From Synechococcus sp. CBW1108 (GTDB lineage: Bacteria > Cyanobacteriota > Cyanobacteriia > PCC-6307 > Cyanobiaceae): DNA of 64,000 nucleotides. This document shows positions 24,798 to 33,321 of the stretch, piece by piece (position 1 is the first letter of the stretch; each line of letters opens with the position of its first letter). The notes under the pieces were generated by a model that saw only the letters and a program-made list of their open reading frames with translations, had not been told where the DNA came from and made no database searches. Position numbers and translations under genes: made by a program. The DNA lies in contig NZ_CP060395.1 of assembly GCF_015840335.1 (NCBI RefSeq), positions 2,703,277 through 2,767,276 of the forward strand, written 5' to 3'.

Positions 24798-26583
24798 GAG
24801 TGTGTCGCTCGTAGCGCCGCCGCTCACGCCATCCAGCGCAGCTCGGCACTTCTTTCTTTACCGTCTTCCTTTGAATTTCGGACGCGGTTCGCTGACTTCT
24901 GCTCAGCCGTGGGGGTCTGCCCCCCTATCCCGTTGCCATCGCCTCCTGCAGCCTCTGTTTCTTCAGGTGGCGCCACAGCTTGTTGAGGTTGTGGGTTGTT
25001 CCCCAGAGCATCCATTCCCCATTCACCTTGGCCAGCCCGCGCAGCAGGAAGCGCCGCAGCCCTCGCACTTCTTTGGTTTGACCAAACACCGGCTCCACGA
25101 TCGTTTTGCGCTTGGCGTAGATCTCTCGGCCTTCTTTCTTGCGTAGCTTGCGGGCCATCTTGCCTTTGGCATCCAGCCCCTTGGGGATCGGGCCATAGAT
25201 CGGTGGTAATGGCTGACCGTGCGGCAGCCTGCCCGTCGCGATGTGGGGGTCGGTGCCTCGCTTTTCGCAGGCAGAAACGTTGTCCTCACTCCAGTAGCCC
25301 GCATCAGCAATGAACGTCCTGGGCACCTGGGTGGTGTTGGCCATGGTGCGCTCCAGCATGGGCACCAGGTGCTCTGGATCCGGCGGTTGGTTGCTGACGC
25401 CCATCGCCACGATCACCTGGTGATCGCCATCGACGGCCGCTTGGCAGTTGTAGCCCTGCAGCAGGTTGCCGTCGCTTTTCATGATGTGGCTGTCTGGATC
25501 CGTGTAGTTCCGCTGCGCAGCGGCTGTGGGGCTGCCATCGGCCCGATGGGCCAGGCCGCGATAAGGCATGGCGTCAGCCGGCTGAGGATCCAATCCTTCC
25601 GGCTCAAGGCCTGCCTCCTGGGCCTTCTCGATCGCTAGCTCCTTGGCGGCCTCTGCTTTCTCCTGCGCCTTGGCTGCTTTGCCAGCCAGCTTCTGCTGTT
25701 CGCTGGCATCCGCTACTGCGGCATCGGCAGCAGCAGCAGCATCCGCCACCGCAGCTTCTGCCTCTGCTGCCTGCTTGGCGCGATCACGGGCAGCGGCGGC
25801 CGCTGCTTCTGCCTCCAACGCTTGTCGGGCATGGCGGATCTTCTTCAGCCGGTCCTCGCGCCGCCGCAGCTCCTTGGGCAGATCACTGCCCAGCTTGCCT
25901 TTGCCGTACTTGCCGTCTTCCTGCGCATCAAGGATCTCGGCCCGGCGCATCAGCTCCTTGATCTCCTTCTCGAGCTGCGCCTCGGCTTTGAGCATCCGCT
26001 CGTGGCTCATCGCTTTGTGTTTGGAGGCATTGGCCTGCACCTTGGTGCCGTCCAGCGCCACATGGCCCAGGCTGACCATGCCGGCCGCCTGACAGAGGCG
26101 CAGGATCTGAACGAACAGCTCGCTCAGGGCCTCAAGGTTGCGGCGCCGGAACTCACTGATCCGGCTGTGGTCCGGCTGCTGGTTGCCGGTAAGCACCCGG
26201 AAGGCCAGATCCTCGTAGCAGGCCCGCTCAATCTTCCGGGAGGAGACCGTGCCCACGCAGTAGGCGTAAAGCAGCAATAGCGTCATCATCCTGGGGTCGA
26301 AACCCTTCTCGCCACGGGGATCTTTGCTCTGGGCAGGGATCACGATCGCCGACAGATCCAGCTCATCGACCAGATCGAGCAGGAAATACACCTGATGGTC
26401 AGCGGTCAGCCAGTCACTCGGTGAGGCCGGCAGCAAGGAGGTCTGCTCCGGCTGCCAGGGACGAAAGGTCTTGCGCTTCTGCATGCCCCATTTTATCGCC
26501 CAGATCCACTGCTGTCACTGGGATCAGGGCAGATTTGGATACGTCTGTGGAGTGTCGCTGGGTGATCTACGCGCAACAGCCTC
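24798..26583 (-). mobile_element. IS1182-family insertion sequence inside the barrel gene
   Basis: 1786 bases flanked by CTAG on both sides (24794-24797 and 26584-26587), a 4-bp target duplication. The ends are imperfect inverted repeats: on the plus strand the left end reads GAGTGTGTCGCTCGTAG, and the complement of the right end reads GAGGCTGTTGCGCGTAG, with 13 of 17 positions matching. It holds one intact transposase. Excision in silico restores the host frame, which confirms the boundaries. Confidence 0.9.
24925..26484 (-). CDS. IS1182-family transposase with Ala-rich coiled-coil insert
   Basis: 519 residues. The N-terminal part is typical (FLLDLVDELDLSAI, FDPRMMTLLLLYAYCVG, FRVLTGNQQPDHSRISEFRRR), with the first Asp in HVALDGTKVQANASKHK. 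The second Asp is in TFIADAGYWSEDNV, and the Glu in KRKTIVEPVFGQTKEVRGLRRF. Between about residues 215 and 300 is a run rich in Ala, Glu and Lys (AEAAAAAARDRAKQAAEAEA), a predicted coiled coil longer than in many relatives. The frame is complete. Confidence 0.9.
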   Translation of the reverse strand: MQKRKTFRPWQPEQTSLLPASPSDWLTADHQVYFLLDLVDELDLSAIVIPAQSKDPRGEKGFDPRMMTLLLLYAYCVGTVSSRKIERACYEDLAFRVLTGNQQPDHSRISEFRRRNLEALSELFVQILRLCQAAGMVSLGHVALDGTKVQANASKHKAMSHERMLKAEAQLEKEIKELMRRAEILDAQEDGKYGKGKLGSDLPKELRRREDRLKKIRHARQALEAEAAAAAARDRAKQAAEAEAAVADAAAAADAAVADASEQQKLAGKAAKAQEKAEAAKELAIEKAQEAGLEPEGLDPQPADAMPYRGLAHRADGSPTAAAQRNYTDPDSHIMKSDGNLLQGYNCQAAVDGDHQVIVAMGVSNQPPDPEHLVPMLERTMANTTQVPRTFIADAGYWSEDNVSACEKRGTDPHIATGRLPHGQPLPPIYGPIPKGLDAKGKMARKLRKKEGREIYAKRKTIVEPVFGQTKEVRGLRRFLLRGLAKVNGEWMLWGTTHNLNKLWRHLKKQRLQEAMATG

Positions 26584-27050
26584 CTAGCCGGGGCAGATCC
26601 ACGTAGGCCACCCCGAAGCCCGCCACCTAGGACACATTTGCTCCAACCGGCTGGTTGGGCCCTGCCGCACCGAGAAAATTGCTCTGGCCTGAGAAGTCAA
26701 GGTCTGGCCGCCAACTAAGCAGAGCCTCAACCCGAATCCAGCGGTTGAAGCGATAGCCAACCGCTCCCTCCACAACCAGGGCCGGATCAAAACTGCCGGA
26801 GGCTTCCAGCGGGCGGCCGTTGTTGCCGGCGCCACAGCCAAAAAGGGCGGCTGGCCGCTGGCTGGCGCAGTTGTCATCGGCGAAGCCAGTGGACTCTGGC
26901 CAATCAATCCCGCCCCCCAGTCGCCCATAGGGCCCTGCTGCTGGGTCCGCTTGGGCATGGGACGCGGGGCCGCTGAAGGCCAGCAGGGGCAGGGTCAGCG
27001 ACAGGATCGCCAGGGCCAAGTGGGGCGTGGTTCGGGCATGCATGGGGGAG

Positions 27051-27968
27051 TCAGCCGATCAGGGCGCTGTCCCCGCTGAAGTCGGGGCTGGTGGGCATGC
27101 GTTGGGCGTAGTCATTGGCGTAGCTATCGGCAAGGGCGCGCTCCACGTCGTAGGCGGGGGTCCAGGCCAGCTCGCTCTGCACCCGGGTGATGTCCGTGAG
27201 GAAGTGGGCCAGGCGCAGCGGGAAGGCCTTACGGGCCTTTTTGTCGAGGCCGGCCGGGTCAAAGCTGCGAATCTCCACAGCGGCCGGGTCTTTGCCGCAG
27301 GCGCGGGCGGCGGCGGCCACCAGGCCAGCAAAAGTGATGCCTTGAGAGCTGCTGCAGTTGTAAATGCGATTGGCGGCGGCATCGACACCGATGCAACGGT
27401 CCATAACCGCTGCCAAATCTTTCACGTGGCCCAGTTGGGTGATCGTGCTGCCGTCCCCCGGCAGGGGAACCGGCCGGCCATGCACGATCCGATCGAAGAA
27501 CCAGCTCTCCACCGGGTTGTAGTTGCCGGGCCCGACGATGTAGGTGGGCCGGAAACTGGTGAAGGGGATTTTCTCGGCGCTGAGCCAGGTCTCGGTGTCG
27601 AGCTTGCCGCTGTGGCGGCTCTGGGGATCGGTGGGGGAGTCTTCGCGCAGGGGCCAGAGCTCACTGTCGGCGTATACCCCGGCCGAACTCACATACACAA
27701 ACCGGTGGCTCGGGGCTCCCGTGCGCTCGACCACGGCGCGGGAATCCTCCACCGTGCGGCCCGAGCTGTCGACGATCACATCGAAACGGCGCCCGGCAAG
27801 CGGCTGCAGGCCCTCAGGGCTGCTGCGGTCACCCGCCAGGTGCTCCACTCCGGCTGGCACGGGGTTACGGCCCCGGCTGAACAGGGTGAGCGAGTGGCCC
27901 TGGGCCAGCAGCCGTTCCACCAGGGGCTTGCCCACGAAGCGGGTTCCGCCCATCACCAGGATGTTCAT
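27051..27968 (-). CDS. NAD-dependent epimerase/dehydratase, CSP41-like
   Basis: 305 residues from ATG 27968 (a start nine codons earlier is possible). Opens with MNILVMGGTRFVGKPLVERL, the Rossmann GGTRFVG motif. YVSSAGVY occupies the usual Ser/Tyr site, but no clear YxxxK is present, consistent with the atypical SDR subgroup of the chloroplast stem-loop RNA-binding protein CSP41 and its cyanobacterial homologues. Those proteins act in RNA stability rather than sugar epimerisation, so sugar function should not be assumed. Only 7 bases separate its stop from the barrel pseudogene start. Confidence 0.8.
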   Translation of the reverse strand: MNILVMGGTRFVGKPLVERLLAQGHSLTLFSRGRNPVPAGVEHLAGDRSSPEGLQPLAGRRFDVIVDSSGRTVEDSRAVVERTGAPSHRFVYVSSAGVYADSELWPLREDSPTDPQSRHSGKLDTETWLSAEKIPFTSFRPTYIVGPGNYNPVESWFFDRIVHGRPVPLPGDGSTITQLGHVKDLAAVMDRCIGVDAAANRIYNCSSSQGITFAGLVAAAARACGKDPAAVEIRSFDPAGLDKKARKAFPLRLAHFLTDITRVQSELAWTPAYDVERALADSYANDYAQRMPTSPDFSGDSALIG

Positions 27969-28014
27969 GCTGCTGCCCACGAAACTGGAAGCCATTCAAG
28001 ACGCACCGGTGCCC

Positions 28015-28236
28015 ATGCGGCTCAGCAACCACTGGAGCGCCCAACCTGCCGCGCTCGGCCAAACCAGGGGCTACCGCCACTTCGCCCTGCTGGGGCAGCG
28101 GGGCCAGGGCGCCGAGCGGGCGGCGGAACTCCAGGCCGTGCTGGCGCCCGACTACCGCCTGGTGGTGCCGCTGCTGGAGCTGCGCAACCGCCAGCTCTGG
28201 CAGCCTGGCTGGCAGCAGTTGCCGCCGCGCCAGCCC
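28015..28236 (+). CDS. Trp-rich TIGR02450-like domain, open in frame into hisA
   Basis: Seventy-four codons from ATG 28015: NHWSAQPAALGQTRGYRHFAL, then AAELQAVLAPDYRLVVPLLEL and RQLWQPGW. The spacing of NHW, YRHF and WQPGW fits the small cyanobacterial Trp-rich family TIGR02450, which normally stands alone at about 70-80 residues. There is no stop before the HisA ATG at 28237, so the two are either one 328-residue fusion or an upstream ORF read through into hisA. Function of the domain is unknown. Confidence 0.65.
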
Positions 28237-29001
28237 ATGCAGATCATTCCCGCCATTGACCTGCTCGACGGCCACTGCGTGCGGCTGCACCAGGGCGACT
28301 ACAACCAGGTGACCCGCTTCAGTGACGACCCCGTGGCCCAGGCCCTCAGCTGGCAGCAGCAGGGGGCGCAGCGGCTGCACCTGGTGGATCTCGATGGGGC
28401 CCGCAGCGGCCAAGCGGTGAATGACGCCGCCGTGAAGGCGATTACCGCCGCCCTGGTGATACCCGTACAGCTGGGCGGTGGCGTGCGCACGGCTGCGCGG
28501 GCCGAGGAGCTGCTGGCCTGCGGCCTGGATCGGGTGATCCTTGGCACGGTGGCCCTTGAGCAGCCAGAGCTCGTTGACGAGCTGGCGGCCCGTCACCCCG
28601 GCCGCATCGTGGTGGGCATCGACGCCAAAGACGGCAAGGTGGCCACCCGCGGCTGGATTGAGGCCAGTAGCACCGAGGCCACTGAACTGGCCCAGCGCTT
28701 TGCCGCCAGCGGCATCGCCGCGATCATCAGCACCGACATCACCACCGATGGCACCCTGGCGGGCCCAAACCTGGATTCATTGCGGGCCATGGCCGAGGCC
28801 AGCGCCGTGCCGGTGATCGCCTCCGGCGGCATTGGCACCCTCGAGCACCTGCTCTCCCTGCTGGCCCTGGCGCCCCTTGGGGTGGAGGGGGTGATCGTGG
28901 GCCGGGCCCTCTATGACGGCCGGGTGGTGCTGGCCGAGGCCCTGCAGGCGATCGGCGATGGGCGCCTGCAGGATCCGAGCAGCGCCTCGATGCTGGCCTG
29001 A
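28237..29001 (+). CDS. hisA: Phosphoribosylformimino-5-aminoimidazole carboxamide ribotide isomerase
   Basis: 254 residues, histidine biosynthesis step 4 (ProFAR to PRFAR). MQIIPAIDLLDGHCVRLHQGDY holds the first catalytic Asp (AIDLLDG), with VQLGGGVRT and VVGIDAKDGKVATRGW phosphate and substrate loops, TDITTDGTLAGPN with the second Asp, and VIASGGIG. Length is normal for HisA from the ATG at 28237. The same frame is open for 74 codons upstream (Trp-rich domain). Confidence 0.95.
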   Translation: MQIIPAIDLLDGHCVRLHQGDYNQVTRFSDDPVAQALSWQQQGAQRLHLVDLDGARSGQAVNDAAVKAITAALVIPVQLGGGVRTAARAEELLACGLDRVILGTVALEQPELVDELAARHPGRIVVGIDAKDGKVATRGWIEASSTEATELAQRFAASGIAAIISTDITTDGTLAGPNLDSLRAMAEASAVPVIASGGIGTLEHLLSLLALAPLGVEGVIVGRALYDGRVVLAEALQAIGDGRLQDPSSASMLA

Positions 29002-29080
29002 ACCAGCGGCTCCCCTCATTGCGGAAGCGGATCGCTTGCAGCTTGGCTATAAGGGAGAATCAACAACTGAGGTGTGTCGA

Positions 29081-29563
29081 GTGATTGCCGACGCCCTTCC
29101 ACCTTCAAGCCCCTTCACTGGCGTCCTGCCGCTCGGCAGCGTTGAGGAGGTCTATCAGCGATGTCGCGCCCTAGGTATGCGACTGAGCCGCCAGCGGCGC
29201 ATGGTGCTGGATTTGCTCTGGGCCGAAAAGAGCCACTTGAGTGCCCGAGATATTTTTGAAAAGCTGAACAATCTTGGCCGCAACATCGGCCATACCTCGG
29301 TGTATCAAAACCTCGAGGCCCTGCAGACGGCAGGGGTGATTGAGTGCCTGGATCGCGCCAACGGCAGGCTCTACGGCTACCGCAGTGATCCCCACAGCCA
29401 CCTCACCTGCTCTGTAACAGGCGCAATTGAGGATCTGGACGTGATCCTGCCCCAGGAGCTGCTCGACCAAATCGAGCGTCATACGGGCTTCACGATTGAG
29501 ACCTACACCTTGCATCTAACCGGTCATCGCCGGACACTGGAGAACCCCGGCCAGGTTCGATAG
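29081..29563 (+). CDS. Fur-family transcriptional regulator lacking the usual CxxC pair
   Basis: 160 residues from GTG 29081, chosen because GAGG at 29069-29072 gives an 8-base Shine-Dalgarno spacing. The winged helix (RQRRMVLDLLWAEKSHLSARDIF, GHTSVYQNLEALQTAGVIE) is Fur/PerR-like. The metal-binding region reads DPHSHLTCSVTGAIEDLD, with a single Cys where most Fur and Zur proteins have CxxC, so the structural zinc site is absent or altered. PerR, Zur or Fur subtype cannot be assigned. Confidence 0.85.
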   Translation: MIADALPPSSPFTGVLPLGSVEEVYQRCRALGMRLSRQRRMVLDLLWAEKSHLSARDIFEKLNNLGRNIGHTSVYQNLEALQTAGVIECLDRANGRLYGYRSDPHSHLTCSVTGAIEDLDVILPQELLDQIERHTGFTIETYTLHLTGHRRTLENPGQVR

Positions 29564-29589
29564 CCTGAGGTAACCCCCTGGCAAGGTCT

Positions 29590-31215
29590 GTGAGTTCGCA
29601 GCTGCTGCTGTTTGCCGAACCGCTCCTGCGTGATGGGCTGGCCCGGTTGCTCACTGCCCAAGGAGACCTGTATTCGGCGGTTGAATCGCCCCAGCAGCTG
29701 AAGGGTCTGCCCCAGCTGGTGATCTGGCAGGTCAACAGCCCCATCAACCCGCCTGTGCTTGCCCAGGAACTGCAGAGCCTTCATGAGCGTTGGCGGCCGG
29801 CACCCCTGCTGCTGCTCCTACCGACTGGCCATGGGCTAGACAACGAAATTTTGCTCCAACTCCCCGCAGCTGGGGTACTGGAGGCACCCAATCCCCAGGA
29901 ATTGCTTGAAGCTGTCGCCACCCTGCTGGCCGGCGGCAGGGTGCTGGCCGTGGCCATGGGCGAAGCCCCAGGTATTGGCAGACCAAGCCCCCCATCCGGC
30001 CCCATAACCAGCCCAACCTTGGGCCTCGGCCAGTGGCTGCTGATCAGTGGTCTGCAGCAGATCGATGCCGACATCGACGCCATCAGGCGCCTGCTGATGC
30101 CACCACCCACCAATCTGGTGCAGCTGCTGGTGCTGCAGGGTCGCCTGCGGGAATTGGTGGTGGCCCGCCAATTGCTGCTGCTGCTCTGGGGGCCTACAAG
30201 CGTGGCCTGGTCATCCCCGGCCCCAACTCCGCAACCGAGCCAGCCGGTGCTGGCGATCACCCTGCAGCAGCGCAGTGCCGATGGAATCTGGCGCGCCATT
30301 CGCGAGCGCCTCGAGGCCGGCACCGAGGGGGGCTTAAACAATTACAGCGGCCAGCTGCTGGCCCTGGAGGGTCTAAGTGGGGAGCGCCGCCGTGACCTGC
30401 TGCGGGCCCTGCTGCATCAGGTGGATGAACTTCGCCAAAGGTTCCTGGCCGATCCCGCCCCCCTCCAACCCCTGCAGGAACGCTGGGAGCGGTGGCAACC
30501 GGAGCTGCGTCAGCAGGCCCTGCGCAGCCTGGTGAATCCCTACGTGCAACTTCCCCGCGAGGGCAGCCTCGAACCTGTAGCAGACAGTCTGATCCGCACT
30601 AGCGACCTGGTCAGCCGCGACCCCGAACTGCCCGATGCCCAAGCAATGCTCGCCTCCCTGGTGCGCGCCCAGCCCCTGCTGGTGGACGGCCAACTGCTGG
30701 CGGCCGATGAACCGCGGGCCGTACTCCACTTGGAGCTTCTTCTGGCCAACTGGCTTGTGCGCACCGCCGACCTGGTGAGTGCGGAAGTGCTGGCTAGCTG
30801 TGGCAGCTGGCCGGAACTGCGCCGCTACCTGCTCCAACCCGACCTGCTCGCAACCCGCAACCTGGAGCGGCTGCGCAACCAGCTGAACGCCCAGCAGCGC
30901 TGGAGCAGCTGGGTGCTGAGGCCGATCAATCTCTATGAAAGCCGGCGTCAGCTCTTCTGCCTGCGTGATGGCGCTATCCGCTGCCAGGAGCTCACCGAGC
31001 CCCGCGATGGCGAATTGCGCCAGCTCTGCTGGCTCCAGCAACTTGTCACCCTGAGCCTGGAAACCCGCGACGCCCTCGCACCCCAGGTGCAGGGCCTGCT
31101 GAAGGGCCTGGGAGATCTGGTGGTGTTGCTGCTCACGCGCGTGCTGGGCCGCGCCATCGGCTTGGTGGGCCGGGGCATCGCCCAGGGGATGGGCCGCAGC
31201 CTCAGTCGCAGCTAA
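29590..31215 (+). CDS. DUF3685 family protein
   Basis: 541 residues from GTG 29590. The first 120 residues resemble a receiver-type Rossmann fold without a clear phospho-acceptor (LLLFAEPLLRDGLARLLTAQG, APLLLLLPTGHG). The long Leu- and Gln-rich helical body ends in a hydrophobic segment (LVVLLLTRVLGRAIGLVGRGIAQGMG) typical of this cyanobacterial and plastid family. Function unknown. The gene follows the Fur regulator by 26 bases and could be under its control. Confidence 0.78.
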   Translation: MSSQLLLFAEPLLRDGLARLLTAQGDLYSAVESPQQLKGLPQLVIWQVNSPINPPVLAQELQSLHERWRPAPLLLLLPTGHGLDNEILLQLPAAGVLEAPNPQELLEAVATLLAGGRVLAVAMGEAPGIGRPSPPSGPITSPTLGLGQWLLISGLQQIDADIDAIRRLLMPPPTNLVQLLVLQGRLRELVVARQLLLLLWGPTSVAWSSPAPTPQPSQPVLAITLQQRSADGIWRAIRERLEAGTEGGLNNYSGQLLALEGLSGERRRDLLRALLHQVDELRQRFLADPAPLQPLQERWERWQPELRQQALRSLVNPYVQLPREGSLEPVADSLIRTSDLVSRDPELPDAQAMLASLVRAQPLLVDGQLLAADEPRAVLHLELLLANWLVRTADLVSAEVLASCGSWPELRRYLLQPDLLATRNLERLRNQLNAQQRWSSWVLRPINLYESRRQLFCLRDGAIRCQELTEPRDGELRQLCWLQQLVTLSLETRDALAPQVQGLLKGLGDLVVLLLTRVLGRAIGLVGRGIAQGMGRSLSRS

Positions 31216-31269
31216 TCCTGCCTGCAGGGCTCCCAGCCACAATGGCCACAGTCAGGTTGTGCGGTCCGG

Positions 31270-31824
31270 ATGAACCAGTTGCTGAGCCAGATCCTGGTGT
31301 TGCTCCTGATGGTGGGGCTCGGGCTGGGGCTGGGGGCTGGCCCGGCCCAGGCTTCGCTCACCAGCAACAGCTATGACGGCAACATCTACGCCCTCTATGC
31401 CGGCAACGGCTCCCTTGTGCCGCCCCGCAGCAGCCTGGCCCAGGCCATGGCCGACCAGCGCCCCGCCGTGGTGATTTATTACCTCGACGATGACGCGGCC
31501 AGCAAACAGTTTGCAGCGGTGGTATCTGAGTTGCAGCGCCTCTGGAACCGCAACATCGAGCTGATTCCCCTCGTCACCGACCCCCTCCAGAACCGGGCCG
31601 ACACCGGCCCCAGCGACCCGGCCCACTACTGGCGTGGGGTGGTGCCCCAGGTGGTGGTATTCGACTCCCAGGGGAAGGTGATTTTCGATGAGCAGGGAGC
31701 CGTGAGTGTCGATGCCATCAACGCCTCACTCAGCCAGGCCACTGGCATTGCCTTGCCGGAGGGCGGCACCAGGAGCTCCACGGAGAGTTTCAATGAACTC
31801 AATTCGGAGGTCGTCAGCCGCTGA
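31270..31824 (+). CDS. Exported thioredoxin-fold protein resembling thylakoid photosystem I accumulation factor
   Basis: 184 residues: signal peptide [20 protein letters not shown], then [21 protein letters not shown] and [18 protein letters not shown], a thioredoxin-like strand without a Cxx[19 protein letters not shown] follows. Proteins of this pattern in picocyanobacteria are annotated as thylakoid membrane PSI accumulation factors; I recall this but cannot confirm it. The stop overlaps the fumC ATG (TGATG), so they are translated together. Confidence 0.65.
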   Translation: MNQLLSQILVLLLMVGLGLGLGAGPAQASLTSNSYDGNIYALYAGNGSLVPPRSSLAQAMADQRPAVVIYYLDDDAASKQFAAVVSELQRLWNRNIELIPLVTDPLQNRADTGPSDPAHYWRGVVPQVVVFDSQGKVIFDEQGAVSVDAINASLSQATGIALPEGGTRSSTESFNELNSEVVSR

Positions 31825-33197
31825 TGGCTCGCCTCGAATCCGACAGCATGGGAGCCATTGAGGTTCCTGACCAGCACTACTGGGGCGCCCAGACCCAGCG
31901 CTCGATCCACTATTTCCGCTTCGGCCAGGCCATGCCGCTGAAGCTGGTGCATGCTTTCGGTGCGCTCAAGGCCGCCTGCGCCGAAGTGAACCAGGCCAAG
32001 GGCAGGCTGGCCCCCGAGCTGGCGGCCCTGATCGTGGCGGCAGCCGACGAGGTGGCAAGCGGCTCCCTGGACAGTGAATTTCCACTCAAGGTGTGGCAGA
32101 CGGGCTCCGGCACCCAAACCAACATGAATGTCAATGAGGTGATCGCCAACCGGGCGATCCAGGCCTCGGGGGGGGTGTTGGGCAGTAAGAGCCCGGTCCA
32201 CCCCAACGACCATGTCAACCTCAGCCAGTCGAGCAACGACACCTTCCCGGCTGCCCTGCACGTGGCCGTGGCGATCGAGCTGCAGCGCAGCCTGATCCCA
32301 GCTGTGGAAGCCCTGCGTGATGCCTTGGGCCAGAAAGCCGAGGCCTTCGCCACCATCATCAAAATCGGCCGCACCCACCTGCAGGATGCGGTGCCCCTGA
32401 GCCTGGGCCAGGAATTCGGCGGCTACGTGGCCCAGCTGGAGTTGGGGCTCGAAACCCTGCGCGCTGCCCTGCCCCAGGTGCACCAGCTGGCCATCGGCGG
32501 CACGGCCGTGGGCACGGGCCTCAATGCCCCGGCCGGCTTCGGCGAGGCGGTGGCGGCTCGGCTGGCAGCGCGGATCGGCCTGCCCTTCAGCAGCGCCCCA
32601 AACAAATTTCAGGCCCTGGCGGGCCACGAACCCCTGGCCGCCGCCCACGGCGCCCTCACCGTGCTTGCCGGCACGCTGCTGAAGATCGCCAACGACATCC
32701 GCTGGCTGGCCAGTGGCCCCCGCTGCGGCCTGGGCGAGCTGGTACTACCCGAGAATGAACCTGGCAGTTCGATCATGCCCGGCAAGGTGAATCCCACCCA
32801 GGCTGAGAGCCTGACCATGGTGGCAGTGCAGGTGATGGGTAACAACACCGCCGTGCAGTTGGCGGCCAGCCAGGGCAACTTTGAGCTGAACGTGTTCAAG
32901 CCCCTGATCGCCCACAACCTGCTCGAGAGCATCGAGCTGCTCTCAGGCAGCTGCGTCAGCTTCCGCGAGCACTGCATCGAGGGGCTGCAGGCCAATGAGA
33001 GCCGCATCGAAACCCTGCTGGATCAAAGCCTGATGCTGGTAACAGCCCTCACCCCCCAGGTCGGCTACGACCGGGCCTGCGCCATCGCCAAACACGCCCA
33101 TAACCAGCAACTCAGCCTCAGGGAGGCAGCCCTTGTGCTCGGGGAAATCAGCGCCGAGCAATTTGACAACTGGGTGCAGCCCGAAAAGATGATTTAG
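31824..33197 (+). CDS. fumC: Class II fumarate hydratase
   Basis: 457 residues, the usual length. Contains [13 protein letters not shown], the [19 protein letters not shown] substrate loop, [15 protein letters not shown], and the superfamily signature [11 protein letters not shown] with the catalytic Ser. It converts fumarate and malate reversibly in the cytosol. Overlaps the upstream exported thioredoxin-like gene by one base. A 340-codon antisense frame within it is a composition shadow. Confidence 0.96.
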   Translation: MARLESDSMGAIEVPDQHYWGAQTQRSIHYFRFGQAMPLKLVHAFGALKAACAEVNQAKGRLAPELAALIVAAADEVASGSLDSEFPLKVWQTGSGTQTNMNVNEVIANRAIQASGGVLGSKSPVHPNDHVNLSQSSNDTFPAALHVAVAIELQRSLIPAVEALRDALGQKAEAFATIIKIGRTHLQDAVPLSLGQEFGGYVAQLELGLETLRAALPQVHQLAIGGTAVGTGLNAPAGFGEAVAARLAARIGLPFSSAPNKFQALAGHEPLAAAHGALTVLAGTLLKIANDIRWLASGPRCGLGELVLPENEPGSSIMPGKVNPTQAESLTMVAVQVMGNNTAVQLAASQGNFELNVFKPLIAHNLLESIELLSGSCVSFREHCIEGLQANESRIETLLDQSLMLVTALTPQVGYDRACAIAKHAHNQQLSLREAALVLGEISAEQFDNWVQPEKMI

Positions 33198-33229
33198 TTC
33201 TGCCGGCGGGTGGGTCAAGGGCCATCGGG

Positions 33230-33302
33230 CTGGTGGAATAGCGCAATTCACCAAACTCCCCCCCTTTTCTGGAGCGTGATGAGCTGGCAGGTATCAACCA
33301 GC
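33230..33302 (+). repeat. Diverged copy of the desaturase gene 5' end (relic)
   Basis: The segment matches 34542-34610, which spans the leader and first codons of the intact desaturase. CTGGTGG-ATAGC is shared in the leader, and a 33-base core beginning CTGGAGCG has 27 identities. It translates to SPPFLERDELAGINQ against SAPLLERDALASLNQ, with ATT instead of the start ATG. No desaturase body follows. It looks like a leftover from a duplication or insertion event. Confidence 0.6.
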
Positions 33303-33321
33303 GGGCAGAACTCAAGAGCTT

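Larger units (their letters stand above)
24450..27043 (-). pseudogene. Outer-membrane beta-barrel protein gene split by an IS and carrying a nonsense codon
   Basis: The 5' part (27043 to 26584) encodes a signal peptide (LALAILSLTLPLLAFSGPASHAQA) and early barrel strands (YGRLGGGIDW, VEGAVGYRFNRWIRVEALLSWRP). The 3' part (24793 to 24450) encodes VRPFLGAGLGVARSR, LDLDFAYRFSDLG and the terminal LGLRYAF, ending in Phe as outer-membrane barrels do. Removing 24798-26583 and one CTAG copy rejoins DLPRLG to KVRPFLG in frame over 268 codons. An in-frame TAG at codon 139 (26627-26629, after NVS) is a second independent lesion. Intact, it would be a 267-residue OmpA-like barrel. Confidence 0.88.

Noticed and set aside
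27027-28259. A 410-codon frame opposite the CSP41-like gene
   Set aside because: Reads through several real genes and has no conserved motif.
31626-32648. A 340-codon minus-strand frame opposite fumC
   Set aside because: GC-rich antisense shadow with no family motif; the plus strand has a full FumC.
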